Shown: piece after piece, positions 42,294 to 53,991 of the stretch
Layout: the number at the start of each line of letters is the position of its first letter
How positions within the stretch are numbered: position 1 is the first letter of the stretch
Source: Chaetoceros tenuissimus
Taxonomy: Eukaryota; Bacillariophyta; Thalassiosirophyceae; Chaetocerotales; Chaetocerotaceae
Assembly: GCA_021927905.1 (NCBI GenBank)
Contig: BLLK01000075.1
Location: 620,001-684,000 of the forward strand
Direction: 5' to 3'
Length of the DNA stretch: 64,000 nucleotides
Notes under the pieces: generated by a model
Told to the model about the DNA's origin: nothing
Seen by the model: only the letters and a program-made list of their open reading frames with translations
Databases searched by the model: none
Made by a program: the position numbers and the translations under genes

Positions 42294-44057
42294 CTATATG
42301 CTCAAAGAAATGGGATACGTAGAATCAATAAATTCTGTACTCGACAAGATCTCCATGTTTTCTTCATTTTTCTTAGGCATGGAGTACCATGATCCCGCAT
42401 TTTCACAAAGCCAACCTACCACGTTGTTCTTTTGCCGAGGCAATTCTCTTGTCAGTCCATATCGCATCCAGCGTACATTCCGCAAAATAACTCCATTGAA
42501 GCGAGGGTCAGGTGTACGGTTCAACAATTTCGTGGCTGGTAATCCCATTTCTCTGCAGGCTTCGGGACTCTTGATAAGTAGTGTAGAATCTTCTACAACT
42601 CCAAAGAATACTTTTTTGAGTCCCTTTTTACCACCGACCATCAATGCAATGATATCATCAGCTTTCATTCCTTCATCTATAATTCCGCAGAATTTACGAT
42701 ATATATTCACGGCTCCTGTGTAATTACCCGAACTATGCTCTGGAGCAAAGAATACTGAATTCTTTGCATGTTCTTTCAATTCCTCCTCCGGACGGCTAAG
42801 GAATGCAATAGCATCAAGCACAGATTGATTTTGATCCTTATCCGATCTCTCAACAATATCAACAGGAACAAGCCTGGAACTGGTTGCTATATACTTATTC
42901 TTGATATCCCAATAAGAAATAGACTCACCATGCGTGTCACTCTTTGGATAAAAATCTGATAGCTCTTTTTTCATTTGCCGAATTCGTACCAACTTTCGTT
43001 TCTCCTTTGTTGTAAACAAAGCCTTCCATTTTTTATCAGCATTCTTACATCTTTTGCGAGGTAAGTCTTTGAATAAATTAATGAGATTCTGTTGGATCTC
43101 CACATCACGTTGATAATCTGCATCTTGATCTTCTTCATCTCCTTCATTAGACATTTCTTCATTGCCTTGTATAGATTGGTCAGATATATCTTTCACATGG
43201 ACATCTTCTACATTGCCTTCATTGTTTCGATTCCGTCTTGGTGATCTTCTAAGCACTGGTTTCATTGCATAATTCTCGGGCAAGTCTGTGCCATCATTTA
43301 TTTCATCGGCATCAGTTTCGGGTTTTGATGGGACAAGATCAGGTAGAGCTTCATTCGATGTATCTGAATCATATATACCACTAGAGCCATGCTCATTATT
43401 GGAATCATCTTCTTCATCAGCATCACTTTTACATTTAGGATGTGATGAGACGAGGTCAGGGAGAGATTCAGACGATAATTCCTTCTTCATAGTATCCCTC
43501 TTTTTATGTATAGTTTCTGCTCCACAACGTTCAGCAGATGATGATTCCATTTCATCTTCTTGCTTGACTTCCGAAGAATTAATATCCGCTTGGACATCTT
43601 TCAAAAGTGTGATTTCATCATTTGTTAGTTTCATCATTTGAGAAAGTGCACTCTCCCAAGGAGAAACTATATTTGCTTTCTGCTGCTTTGCAGCTACAGT
43701 ATTAGATTTCTCGCTATCCTTTTCATCACCAGTTTCGGTAAGGTCTATAACATCTCTCTCAAGGTTGTCAAAACTAGATGACGATACTTTACTCTCTCCA
43801 TACTGATTCTCTTCAAGTTTTGTGATGTCTTTCTCTGCATCTCCATTTGAATAGTCACAAATTTCATCTGAACTAGAACTGTTTGTCTCTACTACCATAG
43901 ATTTACTTTGCTCTTCTACATCTTTTGTGTTTGGAATACGATCACATCTATTTCTATTAATCTTTTTCTGAATCTTTTTCTCCGGCGTGACTACTGTTGT
44001 TCGTTTTCTTTTTGAAAGGGTGGCACTAGTAGAAGCGGGGGCATTTGAAGAATTCAT
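42294..44057 (-). CDS. Acidic, probably nuclear protein of unknown function
   Basis: The start MNSSNAPASTSATLSKRKR at 44057 is preferred; the frame extends to 44147 through a hydrophobic stretch typical of 5' untranslated AT-rich DNA. The 587 residues begin with a basic, nuclear-signal-like patch (KRKRTTVVTPEKKIQKKINR), followed by a long acidic serine-rich region with two repeats of ALPDLVPSK/SLPDLVSSH. A conserved-looking C-terminal domain of about 250 residues follows (SYWDIKNKYIATSSRLVPVD, FNGVILRNVRWMRYGLTREL, VVGWLCENAGSWYSMPKKN). I do not recognise that domain. A DNA- or chromatin-related role is only a guess from composition. Confidence 0.7.
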   Translation of the reverse strand: MNSSNAPASTSATLSKRKRTTVVTPEKKIQKKINRNRCDRIPNTKDVEEQSKSMVVETNSSSSDEICDYSNGDAEKDITKLEENQYGESKVSSSSFDNLERDVIDLTETGDEKDSEKSNTVAAKQQKANIVSPWESALSQMMKLTNDEITLLKDVQADINSSEVKQEDEMESSSAERCGAETIHKKRDTMKKELSSESLPDLVSSHPKCKSDADEEDDSNNEHGSSGIYDSDTSNEALPDLVPSKPETDADEINDGTDLPENYAMKPVLRRSPRRNRNNEGNVEDVHVKDISDQSIQGNEEMSNEGDEEDQDADYQRDVEIQQNLINLFKDLPRKRCKNADKKWKALFTTKEKRKLVRIRQMKKELSDFYPKSDTHGESISYWDIKNKYIATSSRLVPVDIVERSDKDQNQSVLDAIAFLSRPEEELKEHAKNSVFFAPEHSSGNYTGAVNIYRKFCGIIDEGMKADDIIALMVGGKKGLKKVFFGVVEDSTLLIKSPEACREMGLPATKLLNRTPDPRFNGVILRNVRWMRYGLTRELPRQKNNVVGWLCENAGSWYSMPKKNEENMEILSSTEFIDSTYPISLSI

Positions 44058-44576
44058 TGTAATAAAACCTCTAATAGCTAATATTTGGAGAAATTCATAT
44101 ACAAATAGATATAGATGAAGATATACAATTGGAAAACTGTGGTTCACAGCATAGAAAAGAGTAGCAGCTTTCAGAACATGAGAATGTCAATGACGTTTTG
44201 ACGAAAAATGAGATCGAAAATAGCTGGAGTCGACACGTCAATTAGTCAAGATATGATACAATGACTTCCTGTTTTTAAATAAAAGATAGAAAACACCAAA
44301 TGACAAATGAACCCCATTAAAGATGAAATTATTATAAAGCTGATAGAGGGAGAAAAGAATTCATTTCAATAAAATTGTTACTACACGCATCATCTATTTA
44401 CACTATATAATACTAGTTATGGTGTGAGTCCACATTAATTCTTCAGCTACTTTCCTTTCGATAAAAATGGAAATTTTCTTTTCAATGCGCATATGGCATG
44501 GTCCCAATATCTCCTTCAGAGATTCCACAACTGACATACTGCTTTTTCTTTCTTTCTCTTGCATCTGCTACTTTTC
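44058..44576. other. Spacer between two minus-strand genes
   Basis: It includes the promoter of the acidic protein gene and the 3' region of the MYND gene. Nothing specific is recognised. Confidence 0.45.
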
Positions 44577-45853
44577 CTAAGATTCCTTTCTCTCGCCTTC
44601 GCTACTTGACATGGCAAATTGCAGCATAATTTGTTTGCATTCATTTGGATCAAGATCTGCACCTTTTTCGATGGCTCCCTTAGCCATGGGAATAGCTAAG
44701 CACTCATACACTAACTTCATTTCACCCTTGACTTCAAGCAACTGTAAAAAGTCTCCGACATCAATATCAAATTCTTCCATTCGCAGTTGGATCACTGCAA
44801 TGAGAACATTTGTACGGAATTCCACAACCCTTTTGTCTGGTAATTCAATGCTTGGAAAATTGTTCGTAATGACATTTATGTGAGCAATGATCCACTCTGC
44901 ACGTTCCTTTGCTGCAACATCAACTTCCTTTGACTTTCCCAGTAGAATAGCCTTTGCTGCTTTCCTGTTGGTAAATACATGGGTCCAAATACACACAACA
45001 GAAGTGGTAGCCTTTTTAATTTTCCAAAATGAATCCAAATCATCCCTTTGGAAAGTGTCCAGACCTTGGGTTTGAAAGAGTTTAATTACTTGTAGTGATG
45101 CTGTAAACCATGATTCAAATGCTTTTTCGTTGCTTCGTACATATTGTTTGACACGATATCCATCTATGCACGTTACAGTCTCATTTCCAATACATCTTTT
45201 ACTGCAAAATAAGGAGTAAAAGATGTGTCCTGCAATGCTAATATAGAGACCGTATTGGAAGAATGTTTTCACAACTCTGATTTCAATAATGAACAATTGA
45301 AGTAGTTTCTCATTCAGCCCTAATTCTATTGCTTTTATGTAGGGACCGTTTCCGCCTAGACCGTCAACTGCTGAACAGATTTTCTGAAAAGATTCAAATG
45401 GATGTATTTCATTACCATCGACACCAACTCCAAAGAGCTCCTCACATGCACGAATGAATGATTCCGCCTTTGTCTGACATATCTCTTCCATCTTTGTACA
45501 GTCGCCTTTATGCCCATTAGGAGCTTTCCAGTGCTTCTTTTGACATTCCTAAAATACAGATCAAATCAAAATGAGCATCAAGTTGAGTGCAATTCATGCT
45601 TTTTCAGATACCTTTATTCAATTACCTTGGAGCAGTAAAATGCACTACGGCATTGTGAACAAAAGAGTTTCCCAGCGAATTCTTCTCCGCAGGAATCACA
45701 AGATGGAAAATCTGGTTCCTCAGGGACACTAGTCAAACCTTCCTTGCATGTACCCACTGCTTCTTCTTCCTCTTCCATCTTAAGAATATCTGTGTCTTCT
45801 ATGATGCGAAGCATGGCAGCTTTGGCTGCCAATAAGTCAACACTGTCTGTCAT
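44577..45853 (-). CDS. MYND zinc-finger protein
   Basis: Exons 45626-45853 and 44577-45548 flank a 77-nt GT-AG intron in phase 0, giving 399 residues. The start is the ATG at 45853 (MTDSVDLLAAKAAM); the earlier GTG is rejected. An N-terminal acidic stretch is followed by a MYND finger at about 52-92, split by the intron exactly after CRSAFYCSK (CDSCGEEF...CSQC...YCSKECQKKHW...HKGDC). The remaining 300 residues are helical with no recognised catalytic motif; no SET domain is present. MYND fingers bind proline-rich peptides, so an adaptor role is likely. Confidence 0.82.
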
Positions 45854-46320
45854 GTTGCTCGTCTTTTGCGCTGCCAACTTGTTCACTTCTACCTGTCCTA
45901 GATCAATATGCTCTTTCTAGCTGACATGCGAGTCTTTGTGTATGATATATACTGATACTAATTAGATGTTGAGTTTGATCACAATGAATAGAGACTTTGC
46001 TTTTATTCTTTGCTTTTGTGTTTTGTTCCGTTGTTCTCGTGTCGTCTTCACATATGTATCAAGACTATTTATCTACCTTGATATGTATCTGTCAATTTAA
46101 GCTATTTATCCTGTCTATGACGTCATATAAGAAGAAGGTAAGACATTCAAACGACAGGTTATTATTAGTTCTCATCGTTTCTTTATCGTTTCTATTTATT
46201 TCTCTTTCATCTCATAGAAATGCACCATCACATACAGATCAAACATCAGTAAGTAGAGATCATTTCAAGTTTCACAGTTGCGTATAAGAGAGAATAAGAG
46301 TCAAACCATATCCAAAGAAT
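45854..46320. promoter_or_regulatory. Divergent promoter with TGACGTCA
   Basis: A palindromic TGACGTCA site lies at 46128-46135, between the MYND gene and the F-box/ankyrin-like gene. Confidence 0.5.
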
Positions 46321-47910
46321 ATGTCAAGCAACAGAGGAATCAAACGAGCTTGTACCGGAGCCGAAAAGGCATCTTATGGAGATGTCAAACATATCCAAGA
46401 TCTTCCCGATGATCTGTTTCAAATCTGTCTAGATTTTGTCGGACCGGGTAACTTTGCATTTGTAGCTCCAGTATCGAAGCACTTCTACTGGCAATACATC
46501 AATCTTAGTGTGAACTGTACCGTATTTGATACCAACACTGCACTTCAACAAGGTCGGAATAAACGTACCGCCACAAATGTAGTCGTAAATGGCTCGCTGA
46601 GATTTGTTACGGAATGCTTTATGAATTCTCCACGAGAGTTTAAAGAAAAAGTGTGTCATCATGCCGTTGCAAATGGAAGACTGGATATTTTAGACTGTGC
46701 TGTATCTCTCGGAGTAAGCATGAGGTCGTTATTTCTGTACGGTTTTGGAGAAAAATTTTCAACAAAAGCTTTGAAAAATGGTCACTTGAATGTCATTGAG
46801 TTTCTCGCAACAGAAGGTGTTCGCTTTGACACTTTGTCTAATGAAAGGTTATTGCAGAACGATAATGTAAGCAAATATTTTCATTGGATGATGACAAAAG
46901 ACATGATTGTTGTAAATAAAGAGAAAATGGCAGCGTATCTAGCAAGGGATGGGGAGCTTGAAATTTTGAAAGAGCATTACCAAGATTGTATTACGGATGA
47001 AGTGTTCAAGGAATGTGTGAAAGGAGGTCACATTGTTGTTATGGAATGGATGCTACAAATCAGCGGTTATGAAATTGACCCATCAATATTTCCATATGCT
47101 GTAGAAAGCGGAAGTATTCCAATGATGGAGCTATGTCTTGGTCGTCTTCAGGATGGTTATCATTTACCTATAAAATTTCCCTTTATGATACCAAAAGGCC
47201 AATGGAATACACTCGATATCTTGAAGTGGTTGGATGCTCAGAGATGTACTTTTACTGTTCTCATGTGCGACACACTTGCTGGATATGGAGATGTAGAAGC
47301 ATTGAAATGGGCAAGGGAGAAAGGATATGATTGGGATCAAAGCACATTCAAGAATGCAGTAAGTAGTGGTGATATTGCTACATTAGAGTATTGTCTAAAG
47401 AATGATTGTCCCTGTCCTGATGGCCCCACTGTGTATGAATCTGTTTATGAACGGAGTCCCAAAGAGGACAGATATCTTGAAGATAATGAAACTCTAAAAG
47501 TTTACAAATGTCTGCATGAACATGATTTTCCATGGGATCAACAGGCAAGTCCTCTAGCAGCTAGGAAAGGACACGATACTACGATGAAATGGGCAATTGA
47601 TCATGGCTGCCCTTGGCATGAAAGTATACTTCATTTCGCTCTTTCTTGGCCAAGAGCAAACATGGCATTTTTGGATTATATTATAGGATATTGCATTAGA
47701 AATAATATAGATGTGCACCAAATTCGCATAGAAAACTACTATCGCGGAGTCATGACGGGTTGGAGTAGAACAGAAGTTGAAATCATCAAGATAATTCAAA
47801 TATTCCGTGACCATAACATTCATCATTTTGATTTGGACAATATTATTTCTACTGCTGAAAGCCTTGGAAAAACAAATGTTGCAAGATGGTTGAGATGCAA
47901 TGCTTTTTAG
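46321..47910 (+). CDS. F-box-like / ankyrin-like repeat protein
   Basis: 529 residues, single exon. Residues 23-60 (IQDLPDDLFQICLDFVGPGN, then VSKHFYWQYI) resemble an F-box, the SKP1-binding motif of ubiquitin-ligase adaptors. The rest is a series of degenerate ankyrin-like units of about 30 residues (A...G.L.ILDCAVSLG; ALKNGHLNVIEFLATEGVRF; GDVEALKWAREKGYDWD; DTTMKWAIDHGCPW). This WA..NG.PW pattern is typical of the large diatom and giant-virus ankyrin families. A substrate receptor for an SCF-type ligase is inferred; the SKP1 gene lies about 3.5 kb downstream. Confidence 0.78.
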   Translation: MSSNRGIKRACTGAEKASYGDVKHIQDLPDDLFQICLDFVGPGNFAFVAPVSKHFYWQYINLSVNCTVFDTNTALQQGRNKRTATNVVVNGSLRFVTECFMNSPREFKEKVCHHAVANGRLDILDCAVSLGVSMRSLFLYGFGEKFSTKALKNGHLNVIEFLATEGVRFDTLSNERLLQNDNVSKYFHWMMTKDMIVVNKEKMAAYLARDGELEILKEHYQDCITDEVFKECVKGGHIVVMEWMLQISGYEIDPSIFPYAVESGSIPMMELCLGRLQDGYHLPIKFPFMIPKGQWNTLDILKWLDAQRCTFTVLMCDTLAGYGDVEALKWAREKGYDWDQSTFKNAVSSGDIATLEYCLKNDCPCPDGPTVYESVYERSPKEDRYLEDNETLKVYKCLHEHDFPWDQQASPLAARKGHDTTMKWAIDHGCPWHESILHFALSWPRANMAFLDYIIGYCIRNNIDVHQIRIENYYRGVMTGWSRTEVEIIKIIQIFRDHNIHHFDLDNIISTAESLGKTNVARWLRCNAF

Positions 47911-48203
47911 AAATCGATGAATTAGGAGGGTTTTGAGTTCCAATATTACCTTATGTAAATATATAAAAAAGAAATACAAATGCAACTTTTTAAGGTCGGC
48001 GAATGAGGTTTGTTTGCGTTGTAACAAAGTGTGCGTGTGCGATATAAATATCGTCATGAATATAACTACATAATAGACCACATTACAATTAACTTTTTGA
48101 CACATTTTAATGCAAGTAGGATTCCATGTCTTCATTTGAAGTCCTCAATTTTACCGAAATGCGATTTCCAACTTTAGTGACTTTGCTGCTACATCTCTAT
48201 TAA

Positions 48204-50138
48204 TTATACCCCCCACATGGAGGCCATTTTTTCACTATTATCCACTAAGTCTAATCTGCCAAAGTATAAATTGATTCTTTCATCATTAACATCTCGCTGT
48301 TTCCCATTTTTAGACTCTTTTGCAAGAGAATGTTCAGGTTCATGAACTTTCCAATCATCACGCTTGCATTGTTTGGAGCAATAGCTTACAATATCAGGCT
48401 GACACGGGCATTGTGCTGACTTCTTTATTTCGTCATTGCAAGTGGGCTTGCTGCATTTTCTACAATTCCTGAAAGAAAAGTCTGCTGCATCACCCTTGAT
48501 CTTTAATGGACAAAAGTGTCTATGCGTTCCCCAATGGATTAGTTGACAAGCTTGACTACAATAGTAGAAACTTTTGCATTCACATTGAAATGAAATTTTG
48601 ATGTCTTGCTTGTACTTCTCCACTTTATGACAAACTTGACAGGTGATACTTGATGCATTCCTCTTCTTAAAATCTTTCTTTGTTTTATGTGCCGCTGTGA
48701 GATATTTGTTGACACCATCATATTTAATGCTCTCTACAAATGGATCTTGATCTGCAGAATTGTACGCTTCCAATAATAACTCGCGAAAGTGATCAACATT
48801 TAGTGTATCAGCTAAACGAAGTAGGTGTTTCTTTGCTTTTGCCTTCTTACGAGAACTTGGCTTCAGCATACGATAGGGGACAGCTTCAATCATGTCATGA
48901 ATCTGATAATCATCTTCCCCATCAAGAATACCGGCACGTTTTACCAATGCATGGAAAATAATATTCACCTTCTTCTTGGAACCATCAATGATCTCAGTGT
49001 TATTGTGAAGTTCTTCTGATTTGTAATATAGAAGCAAACAGTTTTGAATAACTTTTAGATCCATATATCCCTTGATCTTTTTCCAATAATACCACGCATG
49101 AACATGTGCAAGTTCGGAACGATCAAATTCGTCGGCGCATAAATAAAGCCATGAAGCTCTCCACAGTGTATGTAAGACAGATTCTTCCTCTTCAATATAG
49201 TCATCGTCACCTCTAGACCATCCTTCTAACAAATCTTCAGTAAAGTATTCATGCATTTCCCAGAAAAGCTTTGCTCCTTTTTTCAAGTCTCCTCTTGCTT
49301 CAAAAGCTTCGCCGATGCAACGAAGCATAGAATAAGCACGCAGTAGAGGTACTTCATCAATAGAAAAAAGGATGTCTGCCGCGATGGTAAGCGCTTCTAT
49401 TCCAAGTTGATGCTCTTTAAGTGTATTCTTAGACTCCCAGTATCTACTCAAGCCTGCACATGCTGCTTCAATGAATAAGGAGCCATTGCTATCATCGGGA
49501 GACTCATAGCCACCAAATAAGCGAAACAAATCATGTCCATAGAACTTTAAGAGCATTTGCAAAAATCTAGCCCTTACTTCAAACCGATGCTCTTTCCTCA
49601 AAGACTCATTAATTGCAAATGGAAAGTTTCCACTTATCTCACATTCCAGATTATGCACATCTCCATATTCAATTTCAATATAAGATCCTACATCAATAAT
49701 GATAGACATGCAAGGTTCACTATCTTCATCTTGCATCTTTCAACCTGTCAAAATTTCATACTCGGTAGCATTCACGATTGGCTCAAGTACAAGACGTAAA
49801 GGAATATCAGTAATGCGTTCATTAGACATTGGTGGCTCATTCGTCCGAAGCAATAAAGTAGCTTCTAGGTCATATCGGAAATTGATGAGGTTAGACACTA
49901 TATTGCGTATTGAATCTCTCGAAATCGTCTCAAGTGCCTTCATTTTTCTGAGAGATGCATTTCTTTCTATAGATCTATATGTTTTTGGTACATCTTGGAA
50001 AGGCGTAGTTATGAGTTCATCAGATTCATCTTGTAGATTTCCAAGTCTACGAATTGTAGTATCTTCACTTGTTTTGTAGGATCTTGCCTCGAATTTTACT
50101 TTCTGCAAGATTTCGAAATCTTTGGATAGCACTACCAT
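48204..50138 (-). CDS. Tandem-MYND protein, interrupted by one in-frame TGA
   Basis: The frame from ATG 50138 (MVVLSKDFEILQKVKFEARS) runs to TGA at 49740-49742 (YEILTG stop). It continues in the same frame without shift from KMQDEDSEPCMS to 48204, for about 645 codons in total. Residues 160-480 look helical, possibly TPR-like (KEHQLGIEALTIAADILFSI, LLRAYSMLRCIGEAFEARGD). The C-terminus has two MYND fingers: CQVCHKVEKYKQ...FYYCSQACQLIHWGTH and CRKCSKPTCND...SYCSKQCKRDDWKVHE, ending MASMWGV. The downstream part alone gives 510 residues from the ATG at 49736. One substitution could explain the TGA; no intron removing it was found. Confidence 0.75.
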
Positions 50139-51366
50139 TCTTATCACAGTCTAACCTTTCTAGTTATGTTTCATATAGAGATGAATAATCAACAATAAGC
50201 ATGAATGCGTGTGTTGTTGGAAACAAATAGAGAAACTATTGGCTGATATTTATTTGTACTAGATGTGTTTGTTGAGCGTATCTTTTTTACGCACGTACTT
50301 ACGTACAAGATAGTGGACTTTCTTCTTTCCTAAACGTCAGTTTACCTGTTTTCCCATCTTCATATTTTGATATTATTTTTATTTCATCAGAAGCTTATTT
50401 GCGCCATCAAAGATACATATATTATTATTTTGGTAAGAATATAGTATAAATTATATTACTAATTTATTTTGTAGAAATAATAGAAGAATAATAGACTCGA
50501 ACATCGCTGGTAATTATAACACTATCTGTGCATTCATTCTATGAAATATGGAAACTTCAAATAAAATTCAGTACGGTATAGTGTAACCTCTGCATTTATA
50601 CCTTTAAATAAACTTTAGGGTGGGAGAAGTAAGCAATCTAATCACAACAAGGACAATATTGCTCTCACTTCTGCTCTCGCTTTTAGCGCTTTCACTCGTC
50701 ACTGCTCTTACTCTTTTTCTTCTTTCAATTCCTTTCGCTTTTTGACAGAAAGCGATGAGATACATGTTTCAAATACGAATTCACCTTCAAAATGCAATAA
50801 TATAATGACGCTTTAATAGACGAGTAGAGTACACGAAGAAGAAACACCAAAATATCCTAGTAGCTACAATGGAAGTATTTTAGAGCTGGAGCAAGAAAAA
50901 CAGAGCCTTCGTCAAATGCTCAATAACGTAGCACGGAATAACTTGAGCAGAGAATTCAAAAATTGACGTAGCTAAAGTTTTACATTATGTAACTACAGTA
51001 ATTCTTCCAGCTATGGTTATTCCGAATCATGATTCTTTTCAAGCCGGTATGTATGATTGTCCTGTCAATATTTTCGTTAGTATTAGAGGTTCTATTAGAA
51101 GGAGAGATAGTCAAGCATATAAACAAATTGCCCTTCAATCCTTAGTTCTATAATATATTCCGTTTTCTATTTCGAACAATGATGAAACTTCTTACTATGT
51201 AAAAGATATTTTCTATACTTGCAGGTGAAACTACTATGTTTACAATTCTATCCGTATATAACCATAGTTTCAAATTTTTTGTACTGTACAACAAATGAAT
51301 TCAAACCCTATATGTTCTATGCTAGCACAAGATCCCGACTTGCTCAATGCAACAGTCACAAGAGAT
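50139..51366. other. Intergenic region with decayed coding traces
   Basis: Apart from the fragment listed at 50830-51310, no gene is supported. It contains the promoter of the tandem-MYND gene and AT-rich simple sequence. Confidence 0.45.
50830..51310 (+). pseudogene. Possible remnant of a leucine-zipper-containing gene
   Basis: Three open pieces suggest an old gene. The first is a leucine-zipper-like peptide SILELEQEKQSLRQMLNNVA (about 50870-50935); the second, in another frame, is VAKVLHYVTTVILPAMVIPN (about 50968-51027), followed by a GTATGT donor-like site; the third lies after a TTGCAG acceptor-like site at about 51223 and has ETTMFTILSVYNH. No ATG or full domain is present. This is weak and rests on composition and splice-like motifs only. 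Confidence 0.25.
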
Positions 51367-52037
51367 CTATGCCGCCGCTTCTACATCCGCCTCCGCCGCC
51401 TGAGGAGGAGCAGCAAGACTAGGATTGACCTTTGAAAAGATACCTCTAACCTCTTCAGGACTCTTATCCATAATAGTCATGGTAATAGCCAAGCACATGA
51501 GGTCCAAAAGCGGAGGAACATCCATATAATTCGCAGCCTTGACCAAGAGAAACATTTCTTCACGATCAATATCCGCAAACTTGACATACCACTCCGGTCC
51601 AACACACTCTCCAAGCTTTGTCATTTGCAGTGGAGTCTCAGAGAGAGTCTCCATTGGTTCATCTACATGATGTTCCAAGAACTCGACAACCTTTTTCAAA
51701 GTTTCACCAGTTACCTTGAGAAGTTTCAGATCTTCAGTGATGTTGGTTTCGTCTTCGTCCTCTTCTTCAATCATATTTTTGACGACGCCTGCTAATAGAG
51801 CCGCTTCTTTCTTGCAAGGTACTCCTACACCGTCTTGGCTTGTCTGTATAAAAGTAGAAGATGGTTAGGTATTGATTAGACTAGACAGAAAAATGCTCCA
51901 CGCCCGTGTGCTGTCAAGATTAGTCAACTAATGAAAGCCGCGGCTGCTCTTGCTAGCTATTGCTAGACCGTTGCGAATGCTGCCACTGCTGCAGAAACTT
52001 TACTTACGATTGTTACTAGTTGCTCTTCGTTACTCAT
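51367..52037 (-). CDS. SKP1: SKP1, core subunit of SCF ubiquitin ligases
   Basis: Exon 1 is 52008-52037 (MSNEEQLVTI) and exon 2 is 51367-51843, across a 164-nt GT-AG intron in phase 0, giving 168 residues, close to the usual 160. The BTB/POZ-like N-terminal half has LAGVVKNMIEEEDEDE; the C-terminal half has FLLVKAANYMDVPPLLDLMC, the classic SKP1 block (LilAANYLdik.LLdlcc), then DKSPEEVRGIF. The usual WC..Kn end is replaced by an alanine-rich tail (SLAAPPQAAEADVEAAA). SKP1 bridges cullin and F-box proteins, such as the one at 46321. Confidence 0.92.
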
Positions 52038-53991
52038 TTTAGTATCCTATGTTTGTTGTCTATAGTTTATGTTGTGAAATTTATGAGATGAACAGATGGA
52101 TCGGTCATAGTTCGTGGTTGCTCTTGCTCGCTTGCTTTCATAACGATCGTCGAAAAATGAAGGCAAGGAGCTTCTTCAGTGTTCTGCAAAACATCGGTAG
52201 CTACGTGGCTACTCGACTAGCTGATGAATATAGACAGGTATCAGGGTCAGGTATCCTACCTACCTATCTGATGGTACGATAGCTCAGATCCAGTGAGAAA
52301 TTCAATACAATGACAGAAACAAGCTGATTATAAATCAAATTTTATTTATTTTATTCAGAATGAATAGAGAGATGAAATGAAGCATATTGACTTCATATAA
52401 AATCAAATCTTTTTATCTTTTTTTAATTTGTGATGACGTACAAGACAGTTAAATCTATTAACGGTTCAACGAGAGGCAACTTGCTCCTCAGCAAAAAGAT
52501 AGATACTGTACTATCATTGCATCATCCTAATAGGCTACAGCGCCATAACGGGAGCTTATCATTAATAATATCAGTTGTTAGTGTTGGTTCTAAAGTACGA
52601 CGGCGTCAATGCGTTGACAGAGCTAACTCTATGCATTTATTAATGATAATGCTCTGATAGCCAATCACATCGCTCCTTATTATTGATAAAGAGAGCTTTA
52701 TTAATGATAACGAGAACTTTTTTAAGCTTGATTTAACTGCCGTACTTACTCGAACTAAATGAGCTATGACCTCATTTTTCCGCGGTCATTATCAAGATAC
52801 ATTGAAACTCATAGATTCATACATTCGAACTGCTGTGGTGAATTCATTTCACTATATTTAACTCAAACGACAGTGTAGTATGCACTAAACATAGTGTAGC
52901 TGCTGATCTGTGGAGTGAAAGATGTGAAGTATACGGAAATGATACAGAAGAAAGAGGAAATATGAGCAACTGCTATGGAATTTGAAGATAGGTTCAAGAA
53001 GGTGCATCATAATATCTTTGGGAGGAATACGCTTTTCTCTTTCATGATTACTGTTATACATGCCTATTTCAAGTTGTTTTTCGTATGGGTCTTTCAGGAA
53101 TATGAAAGTGAGTCTGTAGATAAGTCTTTTCCAAATGAGACATATTGAACGAGCAGCTTAAATTTGGCCGATTGTGTAGGGATTAGTCGATGCTACCACT
53201 TACCATAGAAGGCACAAAAAGAATTCATTGATGCGGGAATCGGCTGCAGTTGGATCTTTCTTAATCTGATATATATTTCAGTGCTTTGTGCGAATGTCAG
53301 GGGTATAAAAATTCAAGACGAGTGCGTGTATCCATCTTGGAAAAGGATTGACTGAAAAATAAAATACAAAGCTCAACAATCAACTGGCTATCATATCACG
53401 GCAAAAAATGGTACAGATTGTAAAGGTTTCGCAGAAAGATGTTTTTGACGACTACAATAGGATCAACTGAAATTATTTTCAAATCGTCATTCTTGCTTCC
53501 ATACTATACGATGTCAACGAAGAGAATTGCGCAATTCCTATTCACCATATAATACAATAAAAGCACTACAAAAGTATTCACTTTATAAAATAATCAGTTT
53601 CCAATCGATAAGATGAGAAGGATTGTTGATTACGCTTTAGTTCTTCTTCGAACTCAAAAAAACACTTCAAAAATACAAAATTTTGCCACAGCAGAATGAT
53701 TCTACAAATAGATCTTCTTTAGGACGACTCTATCTAGTATCTTAGTAATACTTCGATTGATTCATTTGTTAGGGCTGAGCATTTTTGCCATGTTTTCCAT
53801 TCCTTATGCCAAATAAGAAAAGAGAACTGAAAATGACTGCAAGTCATTGGAAACGAAAAATCTCCCTCTTTTTTCCTCCTTTTTTTCGCTTCTAGTTTAA
53901 TATCAACTCCCGTTATGACGCCAAAGCCTCCTAATACTTCTCATCCCTCAATGCTGTTCTTTTCCTACTTGAGTTCTGCCATCAAAACGAG
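52038..53991. other. Long intergenic region, partly an old duplicate of 61.5-61.75 kb
   Basis: No convincing gene is present. Pieces near 52335-52490 (TTATTCAGAATGAATAGAGA, GACAGTTA...TAACGGT) and near 53600 (TCCAATCGATAAGAT) resemble 61560-61745 in the spacer before the LRR remnant at 61765. So the duplication around the two LRR/repeat-protein loci probably began further upstream. Confidence 0.45.

Noticed and set aside
52430-52657. 75-codon plus-strand frame
   Set aside because: No domain content, and the region is part of an old duplicated spacer.
52975-53148. 57-codon frame starting MEFEDRFKKVHHNIFGRN
   Set aside because: It has an ATG and a hydrophobic middle but no recognised family, no neighbours and no repeat. 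It is within chance expectation for 2 kb of spacer.
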